Assembly: GCA_030829955.1 (NCBI GenBank)
Contig: JAURNY010000008.1
Coordinates: forward strand, 1-32,027
Source of the DNA: Gammaproteobacteria bacterium
Lineage (GTDB): Bacteria > Pseudomonadota > Gammaproteobacteria > Eutrophobiales > Eutrophobiaceae
Direction of reading: 5' to 3'
DNA: 32,027 bases
How positions within the stretch are numbered: position 1 is the stretch's first letter; every line of letters starts with the position of its first letter. Below are positions 8,282-17,061 of this stretch, one piece after another. The notes beneath the pieces were generated by a model that worked only from the letters and a program-made list of their open reading frames with translations, was not told the origin of the DNA and did not search any database. A program made the translations under genes and the position numbers.

Positions 8282-8309
8282 ATTCCTAATGAATTCAGGA
8301 ATATTTCCT
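8282..8309 (+). promoter_or_regulatory. inverted-repeat element upstream of the TonB receptor gene
   Basis: ATTCCT (8282-8287) can pair with AGGAAT (8297-8302), which can alternatively pair in part with the TTTCCT at 8304-8309. The element lies in the 133-base spacer between the Sel1 gene and the TonB-dependent receptor gene. It may be a weak terminator, an operator or chance; no recognisable Fur box or riboswitch was seen. Confidence 0.2.
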
Positions 8310-8383
8310 ATATATTTAATCAAACCGTGCCGCTAAGCTAAGCACTTCAAAAAAATAAAGATAAAATGGAAGGGGGCACTACT

Positions 8384-10810
8384 ATGAATGCTGCGAATCT
8401 TGCAGCTTCGAGTGTATTTTTATTGACTCTGATTTCGGGTCACGCACTTGCTGAAGTGGAAGAAATGTCCGAAGTTGAGGTAATAGGTGTAACACCTATA
8501 CTGGGCGTTGGCTTACCAAAAGAAAAAATTCCTTACAATGTTCAAAGTTCATCTGCTAGTGATTTAGAGAAAACAACTAGCCTCGATATTACAGATTTTA
8601 TGAATCGTAATTTTGGTAGCGTAATTGTGAACGATGCACAAAACAATCCTCTGCAACCTGATATTCAATATCGCGGTTTTACCGCATCTCCCTTATTAGG
8701 ATTGCCTCAAGGGTTAGCCGTATATCAAAACGGTGTTCGTGTTAACGAAGTCTTTGGCGACACAATCAACTGGGACTTGATTCCTGAAGCATCCATTCAT
8801 TCTATGAATCTGGTCGGCGGTGCCAATCCAGTTTTTGGTTTAAATACACTTGGTGGTGCAATTAGTATCGAAACCAAAAACGGTTTCAATTTTCAGGGTA
8901 ATAGCTTTGAAGTTTATGGTGGCTATCCTCAGGAGCGAGTTGTATTAACAGCTGAAAGTGGTGGTAACAATGGCAAGTTTGGTTATTACGGCATGGTGCA
9001 ATATTTTGACGAACAAGGTTGGCGTGACGCATCTCCTTCCGACTCTTTAAATCTATTTGGCGCATTAAGTTATCGAGATGGCATAAAAACATCGCTGGAT
9101 TTAAATATTAATTATGCAGATAACGATCTAATCGGTAATGGTGCAATCCCAATCGAACTCGCTAGTCAAGATTATGAAGCTGTCTTCACCTCACCAGACC
9201 AAACTCTCAATGAAATGATTTTTATTCAGACACAAGGTGAACATTGGTTAAGTGATTTCACATCAATATCTGGTAATGCTTATTATCGAAGAAATGAAAC
9301 AGATACATTTAATGGTGATGGAACTGAATATGAAGAATGTTTGGTAACCGATGTCGATGCTGTTAATGCAGTATTAGTCGAAGTCGACGATGAAGATGAA
9401 CTGGAAGCTGGTGGCGCGTTAGCTGGATGTAGCGGCGCAGGTGTCCTAGAAGCCGTTCTTGAAGCAAATGGAGGTGAAGTAGTCGAAGATCAAAATGGCA
9501 ATGCCATTATTGCTGACAACGCCAGCGTTGGTGAATTAAATGGTTTACAAAACCGCAGTGACCGTGTGCAGGAATATTATGGCGGTACATTACAAACCGC
9601 ATACTTCGGCGATTTGTTTGGCAAACAGAATCAACTAATAATTGGTGCTGCCTATTCTGCTGGTGATGTTGTTTTTAATTCAAGCTCAGAAGCGGCTGCC
9701 CTTTCTGCTTCAAGAAGCACAATTGGAACCGGGCTATTTATTCCAGAAGAAGGAACTGCTGTGGATACTGAATCTTTCAACATATCATTATATTTCACAG
9801 ACACGTTATCAGTTAATGAAAAACTTGATTTAACAATTTCAGGCCGCTGGAATCACACTGATATTGAATTAACTGATGCAGGCGGTCGTGGTTTTACAGC
9901 GGCTCAACCGGCATTAACAGGTGAACATGAATATAACCGCTTTAATCCAGCTGTAGGTATGACTTATGCCTTTAAACCTGGTTTAAATGGTTATGCAAGT
10001 TATAGCGAATCCTCTCGTGCGCCAACTGCAGTTGAGCTTGCTTGTGCAGAACCTACTGCGCCATGCAGTTTACCGAATGGCTTTTTGGCTGACCCACCCC
10101 TTGAACAGGTTGTAGCAAAAGGTTTTGAAGGTGGTTTCCGCGGCAATATTCCGAACATGGGCATATTAAAAAATACCGGTTTCAGTATTGGAGGTTTTTT
10201 CACTACCAATGAAAATGACATCATTTTCCAAAATACCGGCGGTGTATCTGGTAACCAAGGCTTCTTTGACAACATTGGTGATACTGAACGTTTAGGGATG
10301 GAACTTTCATTAGCTGGTCGCCTAGAAAAGTTTGACTGGTTTTTAAACTACAGCTACATCAGCGCCACATTTGATACTGCATTTCAATCAAGTAGTGCAA
10401 ACAACCCTTTTGCTGATGCTAATGGCTTAATTAATGTAGAAGCTGGTGATCAAATTCCTGGGATACCAGAACATACATTTAAATTTGGTGGTGATTATGA
10501 TTTGACCAACAAACTCAGTATTGGTGGTGATTTATTATATAAGTCTGGTGTATTTGTTCGTGGTGATGAATCAAATCAAATTGGCAAACTGGATGGCTAT
10601 GCTACCGTAAATATTCGTGGTAGTTATCAGATTGATAGCACATTTAAGCTATTCGCTCGTGTAGATAATCTATTTGACACAGAATATGAGAGCTTTGGTT
10701 TACTTGGCGAACCTGATGAAGTGCCTGGTTTTGGAGGATTTACTGATAACCGCTTTGTTGGCGTGGGTACTCCCATCAGTGGCTTTATTGGTGTGAGCGT
10801 AACATTCTAA
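8384..10810 (+). CDS. TonB-dependent outer-membrane receptor
   Basis: Outer-membrane gated transporter of 808 residues. A signal peptide (ending SGHALA) is followed by a TonB-box-like region (EMSEVEVIGV). The plug domain lies at about residues 40-165, with DIQYRGFTASPLLG, GLAVYQNGVRVNE and NPVFGLNTLGGAISI. A long 22-strand-type barrel follows, with the late DNLFDTEYESFG motif and a terminal aromatic residue (GFIGVSVTF). I chose the ATG at 8384, not the in-frame one at 8366, because AGGGGG (8370-8375) lies 8 bases before it. An acidic insert carries two cysteines (Cys319 and Cys349). Substrate is unknown; iron, another metal complex or an organic ligand are all possible. It appears to be transcribed alone and ends at a terminator. 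Confidence 0.92.
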   Translation: MNAANLAASSVFLLTLISGHALAEVEEMSEVEVIGVTPILGVGLPKEKIPYNVQSSSASDLEKTTSLDITDFMNRNFGSVIVNDAQNNPLQPDIQYRGFTASPLLGLPQGLAVYQNGVRVNEVFGDTINWDLIPEASIHSMNLVGGANPVFGLNTLGGAISIETKNGFNFQGNSFEVYGGYPQERVVLTAESGGNNGKFGYYGMVQYFDEQGWRDASPSDSLNLFGALSYRDGIKTSLDLNINYADNDLIGNGAIPIELASQDYEAVFTSPDQTLNEMIFIQTQGEHWLSDFTSISGNAYYRRNETDTFNGDGTEYEECLVTDVDAVNAVLVEVDDEDELEAGGALAGCSGAGVLEAVLEANGGEVVEDQNGNAIIADNASVGELNGLQNRSDRVQEYYGGTLQTAYFGDLFGKQNQLIIGAAYSAGDVVFNSSSEAAALSASRSTIGTGLFIPEEGTAVDTESFNISLYFTDTLSVNEKLDLTISGRWNHTDIELTDAGGRGFTAAQPALTGEHEYNRFNPAVGMTYAFKPGLNGYASYSESSRAPTAVELACAEPTAPCSLPNGFLADPPLEQVVAKGFEGGFRGNIPNMGILKNTGFSIGGFFTTNENDIIFQNTGGVSGNQGFFDNIGDTERLGMELSLAGRLEKFDWFLNYSYISATFDTAFQSSSANNPFADANGLINVEAGDQIPGIPEHTFKFGGDYDLTNKLSIGGDLLYKSGVFVRGDESNQIGKLDGYATVNIRGSYQIDSTFKLFARVDNLFDTEYESFGLLGEPDEVPGFGGFTDNRFVGVGTPISGFIGVSVTF

Positions 10811-10834
10811 TAGTTACATCTCTTCTTTTTACAT

Positions 10835-10857
10835 AGCCCGCTCATGCGGGCTTTTTT
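10835..10857 (+). terminator. rho-independent terminator of the TonB receptor gene
   Basis: A perfect 6-bp stem AGCCCG/CGGGCT with a CTCATG loop is followed by a run of six T residues. It lies 24 bases after the receptor stop codon and is oriented for plus-strand transcription. Confidence 0.85.
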
Positions 10858-10922
10858 ATAAAAACCTGTTTTTAAATTTTCAGTTAAGTTAGTCACATTT
10901 TCAGCATCTATTTGTTTATTCA

Positions 10923-12401
10923 TCATTTTGAGTTCTCTAAAAATTGAAAAATATCGACCATCGATTGCGTATCCTGCTTACAATATTCATATAAGTCAGA
11001 CCATAAGGAATTCAAATCACCATCAAATTTACTTTTATGAAAATGTTTGTAATACAACGATGCAATTCCGCCTGACTGAATATTTAAATCTTGATAGCTT
11101 TTATCAAAATAAGCGGGCAATACCGCTTTGATAGAATGTGATCCTCGCTGTTTTGATGAATAGACCCATCGCTTCTGAAATGGCAGCATCAAATCGACTA
11201 TCCTATCGTTAATACCATGTAATGCATCTGCATATTCTTCAAATGCATCCGCTAAACCAGTATTACACGCCTTTTCAAATGATTGATTCCACACCAATAT
11301 ACTGCCGGATAAATGAATCATTTCTATTAACGACAAGATAAAAGGTAAGCGCGGGTCACTTGTTTCTTGATGCAAGAACTCCTTGTGCTTAATTTTTCCG
11401 CCTGGCTGCTCGATAACATGTAATGAATACTGAAATGGTATTTGTTGATACGGTCTCGATTTATCAAACATCGGAACAGCATCACTAATCGTTTCATAAT
11501 CTAAAAAATGAATCGGGTATTGAAGCTCACTTAAAAAATCATCAACTAATTCTTTTTCATAAATTTCTTGTTGATTCAAAAAGCAATTGATTTCGAGTCG
11601 TTTGTTGCCGCTTGGCAGATAATGTTCAGGGATATCCTGAATCTCATAACTATTAGTCAAAGAATAGACTTCTTCTGCTTTCTTTTTTGATATCACATTA
11701 AAAATCGAATACTCCGGCACGCCCTTCCAACAATGATGATAAAAATCACATTGATAAGGCGAGAAGCATTTGTGACCTATCGTCTCTTTTGGACTTATCG
11801 ATTGACTCGCACTTTCCGTCAACTGTGCTATTTGTTGTGAGATGATTTCCTGCCGATCTTGCACACATTCCGTAATCTCTTCTAATATGAATAATTCCTT
11901 TATATTTAGATCGCCATCTCGTTCATATTCATTATAAACATGCATCAAGTAACATTGGTCAATCTCAAAACCCGCTCCATTAAATACATGGTATTGAAAG
12001 CCAACATCTTCAAAATGGGTATCTTTAACTTTAGTCGTACTTTTGACTTCGATTAATAACCATTTCCCAGAAGGTAGTTTCTTTAAGATATCAATTCGCG
12101 AGTAGCTACCATCGACAGGATGTCTTGCCGTCGCTTCAAAAATTATTTCAGCACCGGCTTCTATACATTTATTAGTACTATCAATACCACCGTCTATGTC
12201 CCAGTATTTATTAGTGATTAATTCACCATCACCAAAATACTGCTGTGCTAATTCACCAATTTCGTTACCGACATCAAACGTTTCCTGTGTTTCTGGATCA
12301 ACCTCAGGGATTAAATCTTTCCGATTTCGATAGAACCACAAGTTAAGCGGACATTGACTGCCTCTAATAAATTGCGACTTGGATATGCCTTTTATACTCA
12401 T
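10923..12401 (-). CDS. DUF2779 protein: Cas4/RecB-like nuclease plus DEDDy exonuclease-like domain
   Basis: Protein of 492 residues matching the DUF2779 family, whose function is not established. The N-terminal half has PD-(D/E)XK nuclease features: Asp104 in RIDIL, Glu118-x-Lys120 in LIEVKS, and a following Q136 helix. Four cysteines placed as in Fe-S nucleases of the Cas4/AddB type are also present (Cys17 near the N-terminus, then Cys212, Cys218 and Cys224). The C-terminal half looks like a DEDDy 3'-5' exonuclease: FLDYET (Asp301, Glu303), WNQSFE, IVDLM (Asp403) and YCKQD (Tyr473, Asp477). AAGGG precedes the ATG. It lies just downstream of tRNA-Thr on the same strand. A DNA- or RNA-processing role is inferred only. 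Confidence 0.8.
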   Translation of the reverse strand: MSIKGISKSQFIRGSQCPLNLWFYRNRKDLIPEVDPETQETFDVGNEIGELAQQYFGDGELITNKYWDIDGGIDSTNKCIEAGAEIIFEATARHPVDGSYSRIDILKKLPSGKWLLIEVKSTTKVKDTHFEDVGFQYHVFNGAGFEIDQCYLMHVYNEYERDGDLNIKELFILEEITECVQDRQEIISQQIAQLTESASQSISPKETIGHKCFSPYQCDFYHHCWKGVPEYSIFNVISKKKAEEVYSLTNSYEIQDIPEHYLPSGNKRLEINCFLNQQEIYEKELVDDFLSELQYPIHFLDYETISDAVPMFDKSRPYQQIPFQYSLHVIEQPGGKIKHKEFLHQETSDPRLPFILSLIEMIHLSGSILVWNQSFEKACNTGLADAFEEYADALHGINDRIVDLMLPFQKRWVYSSKQRGSHSIKAVLPAYFDKSYQDLNIQSGGIASLYYKHFHKSKFDGDLNSLWSDLYEYCKQDTQSMVDIFQFLENSK

Positions 12402-12506
12402 ATTGCCCTTGTTTTTGGCTAGACATAATGGGACACATATAGGTTAGTAAGTTATTGTTATTATTGCAAATATTTTAATTATTTGGACGTGGTTGGATTT
12501 GTTGAT

Positions 12507-12582
12507 TGGTGCCGGAAAGAGGACTCGAACCTCCGACCTAATCATTACGAATGATCCGCTCTACCAACTGAGCTATTCCGGC
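12507..12582 (-). tRNA. tRNA-Thr (anticodon CGU)
   Basis: A full cloverleaf reads on the minus strand. The acceptor stem is GCCGGAA/TTCCGGC, and the D arm is GCTC/GAGC. The anticodon stem is GATCA/TGATT with loop TTCGTAA, giving anticodon CGT for the ACG codon. The T arm is GGAGG/CCTCT with TTCGAGT. The CCA end is encoded, for a total of 76 bases. The DUF2779 gene begins about 105 bases downstream on the same strand with no obvious terminator between. No second copy of the tRNA 3' end was noticed in the window, so an integration event is not indicated. Confidence 0.97.
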
Positions 12583-12707
12583 ATATTATTGATTTAATGG
12601 TTAATTAATGTCTTTTTTTATTATTTTCAAAACTTCTATTTAAGATACCTTGCATTATATCTCGTACTGATTATAACCGTCTTTCCTAATACAATAGTAA
12701 AGAATTG

Positions 12708-13778
12708 TTAAACGCTATAATTTTCAATATTGGTAAATGTTGGTCGCTGCAAAATATGATCAACCAGGAGTGCCGCGGAAGATGGCGACTGCAATATTCC
12801 TTTTCGAAAATGACCTGAATTTATGTAAACACCTTCCAGTCCTTTGATTTTCCCAATAAATGGCCTACCCGCAGAATTACTTGGTCTTAATCCCGCCCAG
12901 TGTTTAACAAGTTTGCCATCATCAATATCTTGCCAGATAGACCTAGCCCAATTTAGAAGTGCTTCTTTTGTTTCATTGTTGGTGTCTTTCTGAAAACCGG
13001 TATCTTCCATACTGCTGCCAATCAATAGGTGACCGTCACTTCTGGAAATTAAATAATGAGGACCATCAAGAATTATTGGTTTAGGTAATTTACTATCGAA
13101 TTGTAGACATAACATTTGCCCACAAATCGGTTTAATCATTTCCGAAAGATTGATTCCGGAATATTGGCATAAATGGGAACTCCATGCTCCTGATGCAATT
13201 ATAACGCCCTCTGCTGACAATGAGTTTGTATCCGTTTTGACAGCATCAAACTTATTATCAGAAAAAGTTACTGCTTTGACTTCGCTATTTTCAAGAATGG
13301 TTACATCACGATTGATTAAGTCCTGCTTCAATGCCTTTATTAAATAAGGGGGACGAATCTGCGCAATTTTTGGTAAAAACAAAGCATCATTTTTTAAGTG
13401 TAATTCGTTATTTAAATCTGCCGGAATGTCTTCAACAATAATTTTGTTTTCATTTGCCCAATCACGAGTGTTAACAACATCCGTTTCCCCATACATCACT
13501 AAACCATTACATCGATATTCGGAATCAATGCCGGTAGCAGATAAAAGCTCATCCACAAAATCCGGAAAATCCTGCCTGGCTTTTTCCGATAACATCATGG
13601 AAGCATGACTCTCAGCCCAAGGTCTCATCGAAGAGAGAATACCGCCAGCAGCCCATGATGACTCCTGACCTAACTCACCTTTGTCAATTAAGGCAACCTT
13701 GAGTTTAGCCTTCGCCAGCTCACGCGCGGTCGACATTCCGACCACACCGCCACCAACAACAATAAAGTCATACTTCAT
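12708..13778 (-). CDS. thiO: glycine oxidase ThiO-like FAD-dependent amino-acid oxidase
   Basis: Flavoprotein of 356 residues in the DAO family. The N-terminal dinucleotide-binding motif is IVVGGGVVGMSTAREL, followed by ALIDKGELGQESSWAAGGIL (the SSWAAGGI stretch is typical of ThiO). The C-terminal region is WAGLRPSNSAGRPFIG then NSGHFRKGILQSPSSA. ThiO oxidises glycine to the imine used to form the thiazole ring of thiamine. The position supports this: a ThiO/D-amino-acid oxidase gene also borders the minor-pilin cluster in Pseudomonas. No other thiamine genes are nearby. The gene diverges from pilE, and its ribosome binding site is not obvious. Another amine oxidase of the same family cannot be fully excluded. 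Confidence 0.85.
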   Translation of the reverse strand: MKYDFIVVGGGVVGMSTARELAKAKLKVALIDKGELGQESSWAAGGILSSMRPWAESHASMMLSEKARQDFPDFVDELLSATGIDSEYRCNGLVMYGETDVVNTRDWANENKIIVEDIPADLNNELHLKNDALFLPKIAQIRPPYLIKALKQDLINRDVTILENSEVKAVTFSDNKFDAVKTDTNSLSAEGVIIASGAWSSHLCQYSGINLSEMIKPICGQMLCLQFDSKLPKPIILDGPHYLISRSDGHLLIGSSMEDTGFQKDTNNETKEALLNWARSIWQDIDDGKLVKHWAGLRPSNSAGRPFIGKIKGLEGVYINSGHFRKGILQSPSSAALLVDHILQRPTFTNIENYSV

Positions 13779-13903
13779 AATTATGTGATAAAGCTCACAA
13801 TTTTTAGAGGTGTGTGATAATTTATTAACCTTTCATCGACAAATTGAGACCATTTATCGGAAAGACAATTAACATATATAAATATATTGCTAAGGTAATA
13901 AAT

Positions 13904-14305
13904 ATGAAAAAACAATCTGGCTTTACTCTTATAGAATTAATGGTAGTTACCGCTATTGTAGCAATTTTAGCAGCGATCGCTTTTCCGTCTTACAACAAAC
14001 ATATACAAAAAGCACGACGCTCTCAGGCCCAGCAAATTCTTCTTGAAATTGCTAATCGTCAAGAACAATACATTATTGATGCTAGACAATACACCGCTAC
14101 GATATCAAATTTAAACATCAGTAGTATACCAGATGGCTGGTCTTGTGATGCACAATGTAGCAATAATTTTTATGATGTTAGTGTCACTGTAGACAATGCA
14201 GCAACACCACCGAGTTATAATATATCTGCAACTGCCAAGAATGACCAAACTAGTGATGGGAACCTTGCACTTAACAGTACAGGTTTGAAAACCGGTACTT
14301 GGTAA
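13904..14305 (+). CDS. pilE: type IV pilin-like protein PilE
   Basis: Prepilin of 133 residues. The short basic leader MKKQSG is followed by the prepilin peptidase site G/FTLIE with Glu at position +5. A long hydrophobic helix (MVVTAIVAILAAIAFPSY) comes next, then the PilE-type helix ARRSQAQQILLEIANRQEQY. A small C-terminal domain has a close cysteine pair (Cys-x3-Cys). The frame is open for 20 codons upstream, but the leader length and the AAGGT before the ATG at 13904 fix the start. It is the first gene of the fimbrial operon and would be processed by PilD and placed in the pilus as a minor pilin. Confidence 0.92.
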   Translation: MKKQSGFTLIELMVVTAIVAILAAIAFPSYNKHIQKARRSQAQQILLEIANRQEQYIIDARQYTATISNLNISSIPDGWSCDAQCSNNFYDVSVTVDNAATPPSYNISATAKNDQTSDGNLALNSTGLKTGTW

Positions 14306-14307
14306 TA

Positions 14308-14832
14308 ATGAAAATAATAAAGTCATCAAAAAAGCAACGTGGTTTTACTATTCTTGAATTAATGATAGTAGTCACTATTGGCGCAATTCTTGGCGCAATT
14401 GCTCTACCTGAAATGAAATACACCCTAAATGCTAACAGGGTAAAAACTGCAGCAAATGATATGCATTTAAGTCTTTTGCTTGCTCGCAGTGAAGCAATTA
14501 AACGTAATGGTACTGCCCGTATTGCTATAACAGGTAATAATTGGGTCGTGTATGTTGGTGTTGACGCTATACAAACCTACGGTGTACGTGAAAATGTTAC
14601 GCTGACCTGTTTCAATACGACTACAAGTGCGGTAGTTGCTTGCCCCTCATCAATCAGTTTTACAAGGATGGGCAGAGCAATTAATGATGATACTAATACG
14701 CCTTTTTTAAATGAACTTTTGTTCTACATGGACGGCAGCTCTTTTTCTGCTAGATGCCTCAGAATTAGTCTAAATGGAAAGCCACGAATCTATACGGATA
14801 ATGATATCAGCTATTCAAATGGATGCTCATAA
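14308..14832 (+). CDS. fimT: minor pilin of the FimT/FimU (GspH) family
   Basis: Prepilin of about 174 residues. A leader ending KKQRG precedes FTILELMIVVTIGAILGAIALPEM, with Glu at +5. Next comes the GspH-family helix NRVKTAANDMHLSLLLARSEAIKR, followed by a beta-rich domain with three cysteines toward the C-terminus. FimT/FimU-type proteins belong to the minor-pilin complex that primes pilus assembly. A TTG codon at 14299 is in frame, but the ATG at 14308, two bases after the pilE stop, is the likelier start. Only one FimT/FimU-type gene is present here, whereas Pseudomonas has two. Whether it equals FimT or FimU cannot be decided by eye. Confidence 0.88.
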   Translation: MKIIKSSKKQRGFTILELMIVVTIGAILGAIALPEMKYTLNANRVKTAANDMHLSLLLARSEAIKRNGTARIAITGNNWVVYVGVDAIQTYGVRENVTLTCFNTTTSAVVACPSSISFTRMGRAINDDTNTPFLNELLFYMDGSSFSARCLRISLNGKPRIYTDNDISYSNGCS

Positions 14833-15443
14833 TGAATAAAAACATTGTTATGAAAAAACAGATGGGTTTCTCATTAATGGAACTACTGGTTGCCTTGTTT
14901 ATTACCCTTGTGGGGTTACTTGGTATCGCGGCTTTACAAGTCAAAGCTCAAACTGCTGAATTAGAATCATTACAACGAGCACAAGCACTGATATTACTTT
15001 CAGATTTCGTGGATAAAATTAATATTAATCGCGGGGTCGCCAGCTGTTTTGCTATCACTACGAATGCAGCCACAGGTTCACCTTACATGGGAGTGGGTGG
15101 CACAGCATCTTTTAGCTGTTCAGCAGGGACAGCTGCATACAATACACAAGCAATTAATGCACTAACCGAGCTAGACAACATGCTTGATGGTACAGCGGCG
15201 ACTTTAGCCGGCGCAGATGTCACAAGTGTTGGTTCAATGATTGGCGCAAGAGGTTGTATCAGTTACGACTCTTCTACTGAAATTGGTGGTAATGCAGGTA
15301 CCGGACTCTATACCGTCGCTATATCGTGGCAAGGTATGAGCGATCTCTCTACGCCCGCGGCCAACTGCGCAAATAATACTTATGGCACGGAAGGTAAAAG
15401 ACGAACAGTTGCTGTTACCACAAGAATCGGTAACCTGAATTAA
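14832..15443 (+). CDS. pilV: minor pilin PilV
   Basis: Prepilin of about 203 residues. The leader ends KKQMG and is followed by FSLMELLVALFITLVGLLGIAALQ, the classic PilV N-terminus with Glu at +5. The rest resembles PilV in the LESLQRAQALILLSDFVDKININR helix, a cysteine-containing globular domain, and a final segment ending TYGTEGKRRTVAVTTRI. The chosen ATG at 14832 overlaps the fimT stop (TAATG). An internal ATG at 14850 would give a shorter leader typical of prepilins and is a real alternative. PilV takes part in the minor-pilin tip complex with PilW, PilX, FimT/U and PilY1. Confidence 0.88.
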   Translation: MNKNIVMKKQMGFSLMELLVALFITLVGLLGIAALQVKAQTAELESLQRAQALILLSDFVDKININRGVASCFAITTNAATGSPYMGVGGTASFSCSAGTAAYNTQAINALTELDNMLDGTAATLAGADVTSVGSMIGARGCISYDSSTEIGGNAGTGLYTVAISWQGMSDLSTPAANCANNTYGTEGKRRTVAVTTRIGNLN

Positions 15444-15456
15444 ACATTTTAATAAA

Positions 15457-16605
15457 ATGAAAAAACAATATATACAATATGGTCTATCACTAATCGAATT
15501 ACTCATTTCAATTGCAATTGGTTCGATACTGTTGGCCGCTCTGGTTTCAACTTTTACAACTTCAAGTGATACCTACCGCGAACTACAAAAATCGAGTGAT
15601 TTAATTGAAAATGGTCGTTATGCAGCAGAGTTACTTTATGACGATATTCGTCATGCCGGTTTTTATGGTCACTTCTCAGCAACAGGTACCTTTCCTAGTG
15701 CATTGCCTGACCCATGTGAAATTGCTAATGAAACAACCCTTGATAATGGCATGATAGTTCCTATTCAACCATATAATTCAGCCGCTGGAGGTATACCTGA
15801 CATCACAGCGACTTCATGCGATGACAAAGGTTTTTTTACGGCAGCCGATCTACGTCCAGACTCAGATATTCTAGTTATACGTCATGCAAGTACTGAATTA
15901 TTTGCTGGTACCGATGAATCTGGATCAAATGCAGTTACCGATACAACAGTAGACGGCACTGTATATATTCAATCCAATGTTCGTACAGCGGAAATTAAAA
16001 TTGCAGATGCCGCTAATGCTGTTGATCCATCAACTTCTAGTGCCGATGTAAAAGGTGATACTGACGCTAACAGAATTAATAAATTTCCTGGTAAAGCGAC
16101 ATTGCCTTATGCCGATATTCGAGAATACAACGTTCATATTTATTATGTCGCGCAGTGTAACGCTGCTGCTGTCTGTACAACTTCTGATACACCAACACTA
16201 AAACGTCTCGAACTAACTAATGATGGAAGTGGTGGCACGGAGATGGCAGTCATTCCGCTAGTTGAAGGTGTTGAACGTTTCAACGTTGAATTTGGAATCG
16301 ACAATAATCCTGCCACCGCGAATGCTGTCACTGGTCAAATTGGTGATGGTGTTCCTGATACTTATGTTGCGATTCCTGCAACCGTAGCTGACTATGAAAA
16401 CATCATGTCAATTAAAGTTCATTTATTAGTCAGAAGCCTTGAGTCTACTGTCGGCTATGAGGACGACAAAGTGTATACCGTCGGTTCTACTGGCGCAGCT
16501 ACAGATACGATCGATTACAGCGCAATTAACAACGCATTTAAACGAAACGTCTATCGTTTTGAAGTTAGACCCTCCAATGTGGCCGCAAAAAGAGAAATAC
16601 CATAA
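15457..16605 (+). CDS. pilW: minor pilin PilW
   Basis: Large minor pilin of 382 residues. The prepilin motif YG/LSLIELLISIAIGSILLAALVSTF has Glu at +5. The PilW-typical segment ENGRYAAELLYDDIRHAGFYG follows at about residues 50-70, then a large globular domain with several cysteines and a C-terminal YRFEVRPSN. Length and order fit PilW between PilV and PilX. It begins 13 bases after pilV, and its stop overlaps the start of pilX by one base, indicating translational coupling. In known systems PilW joins PilX, PilV and PilY1 at the pilus tip. Confidence 0.9.
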   Translation: MKKQYIQYGLSLIELLISIAIGSILLAALVSTFTTSSDTYRELQKSSDLIENGRYAAELLYDDIRHAGFYGHFSATGTFPSALPDPCEIANETTLDNGMIVPIQPYNSAAGGIPDITATSCDDKGFFTAADLRPDSDILVIRHASTELFAGTDESGSNAVTDTTVDGTVYIQSNVRTAEIKIADAANAVDPSTSSADVKGDTDANRINKFPGKATLPYADIREYNVHIYYVAQCNAAAVCTTSDTPTLKRLELTNDGSGGTEMAVIPLVEGVERFNVEFGIDNNPATANAVTGQIGDGVPDTYVAIPATVADYENIMSIKVHLLVRSLESTVGYEDDKVYTVGSTGAATDTIDYSAINNAFKRNVYRFEVRPSNVAAKREIP

Positions 16606-17036
16606 TGAAATTGAAATATGAACAACATGGCGCAACACTGTTTGTTGCATTGATTTTATTGCTTGTAATGACCTTATTCGCTATTTCATCTATCAACATG
16701 AGTACAACCAACTTAAAAATAGTTAGTAATATGCAGGCTGTAGAAGTACTGGATGCAGAAGCGAACGCTGCACTAGAGCAGGTGATTAGTCAAAGCAGCT
16801 CATTTACTTCTCCTGCAGCCACTACGATTGCGTCCACTTATGGCACTATCAATGTCGACGCACCTGTCTGCATAGATAGTCAGCCTGCATCGGGTTACAG
16901 CGCACTGCATTCTGAAATTATCCCGGAAGATAATATGTGGGAAGTTGTTGCTTCAATAACAGATACCGTAACGGGTGCCACATCTACCATGCATAGTGGC
17001 ATAAAAATGCGCATGCTGGCTGGCAATTGCCCATAA
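16605..17036 (+). CDS. pilX: minor pilin PilX
   Basis: Protein of 143 residues. A short basic leader (KLKYEQHG) and a hydrophobic helix ATLFVALILLLVMTLFAISSINMS are typical of PilX. As in other PilX proteins, the conserved Glu at +5 of major pilins is missing, which fits a position at the end of the minor-pilin complex. The following helix (MQAVEVLDAEANAALEQVI) also matches PilX. The ATG shares one base with the pilW stop. pilY1 follows within 30 bases. The C-terminal part is short and ends with a cysteine near the stop (GNCP). Confidence 0.87.
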   Translation: MKLKYEQHGATLFVALILLLVMTLFAISSINMSTTNLKIVSNMQAVEVLDAEANAALEQVISQSSSFTSPAATTIASTYGTINVDAPVCIDSQPASGYSALHSEIIPEDNMWEVVASITDTVTGATSTMHSGIKMRMLAGNCP

Positions 17037-17061
17037 TCTTCATGCCCTTGGAGTAATGATT

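Noticed and set aside
8384-10810. Assignment of the TonB receptor as a lanthanide (LutH-type) or siderophore receptor
   Set aside because: The methylotroph context makes it tempting, but no substrate-specific motif or neighbouring uptake gene supports either choice.
12507-12582. tRNA-Thr gene as an integration site for a mobile element carrying the DUF2779 gene
   Set aside because: No integrase, no repeated tRNA 3' end and no transposase-like gene was found nearby.
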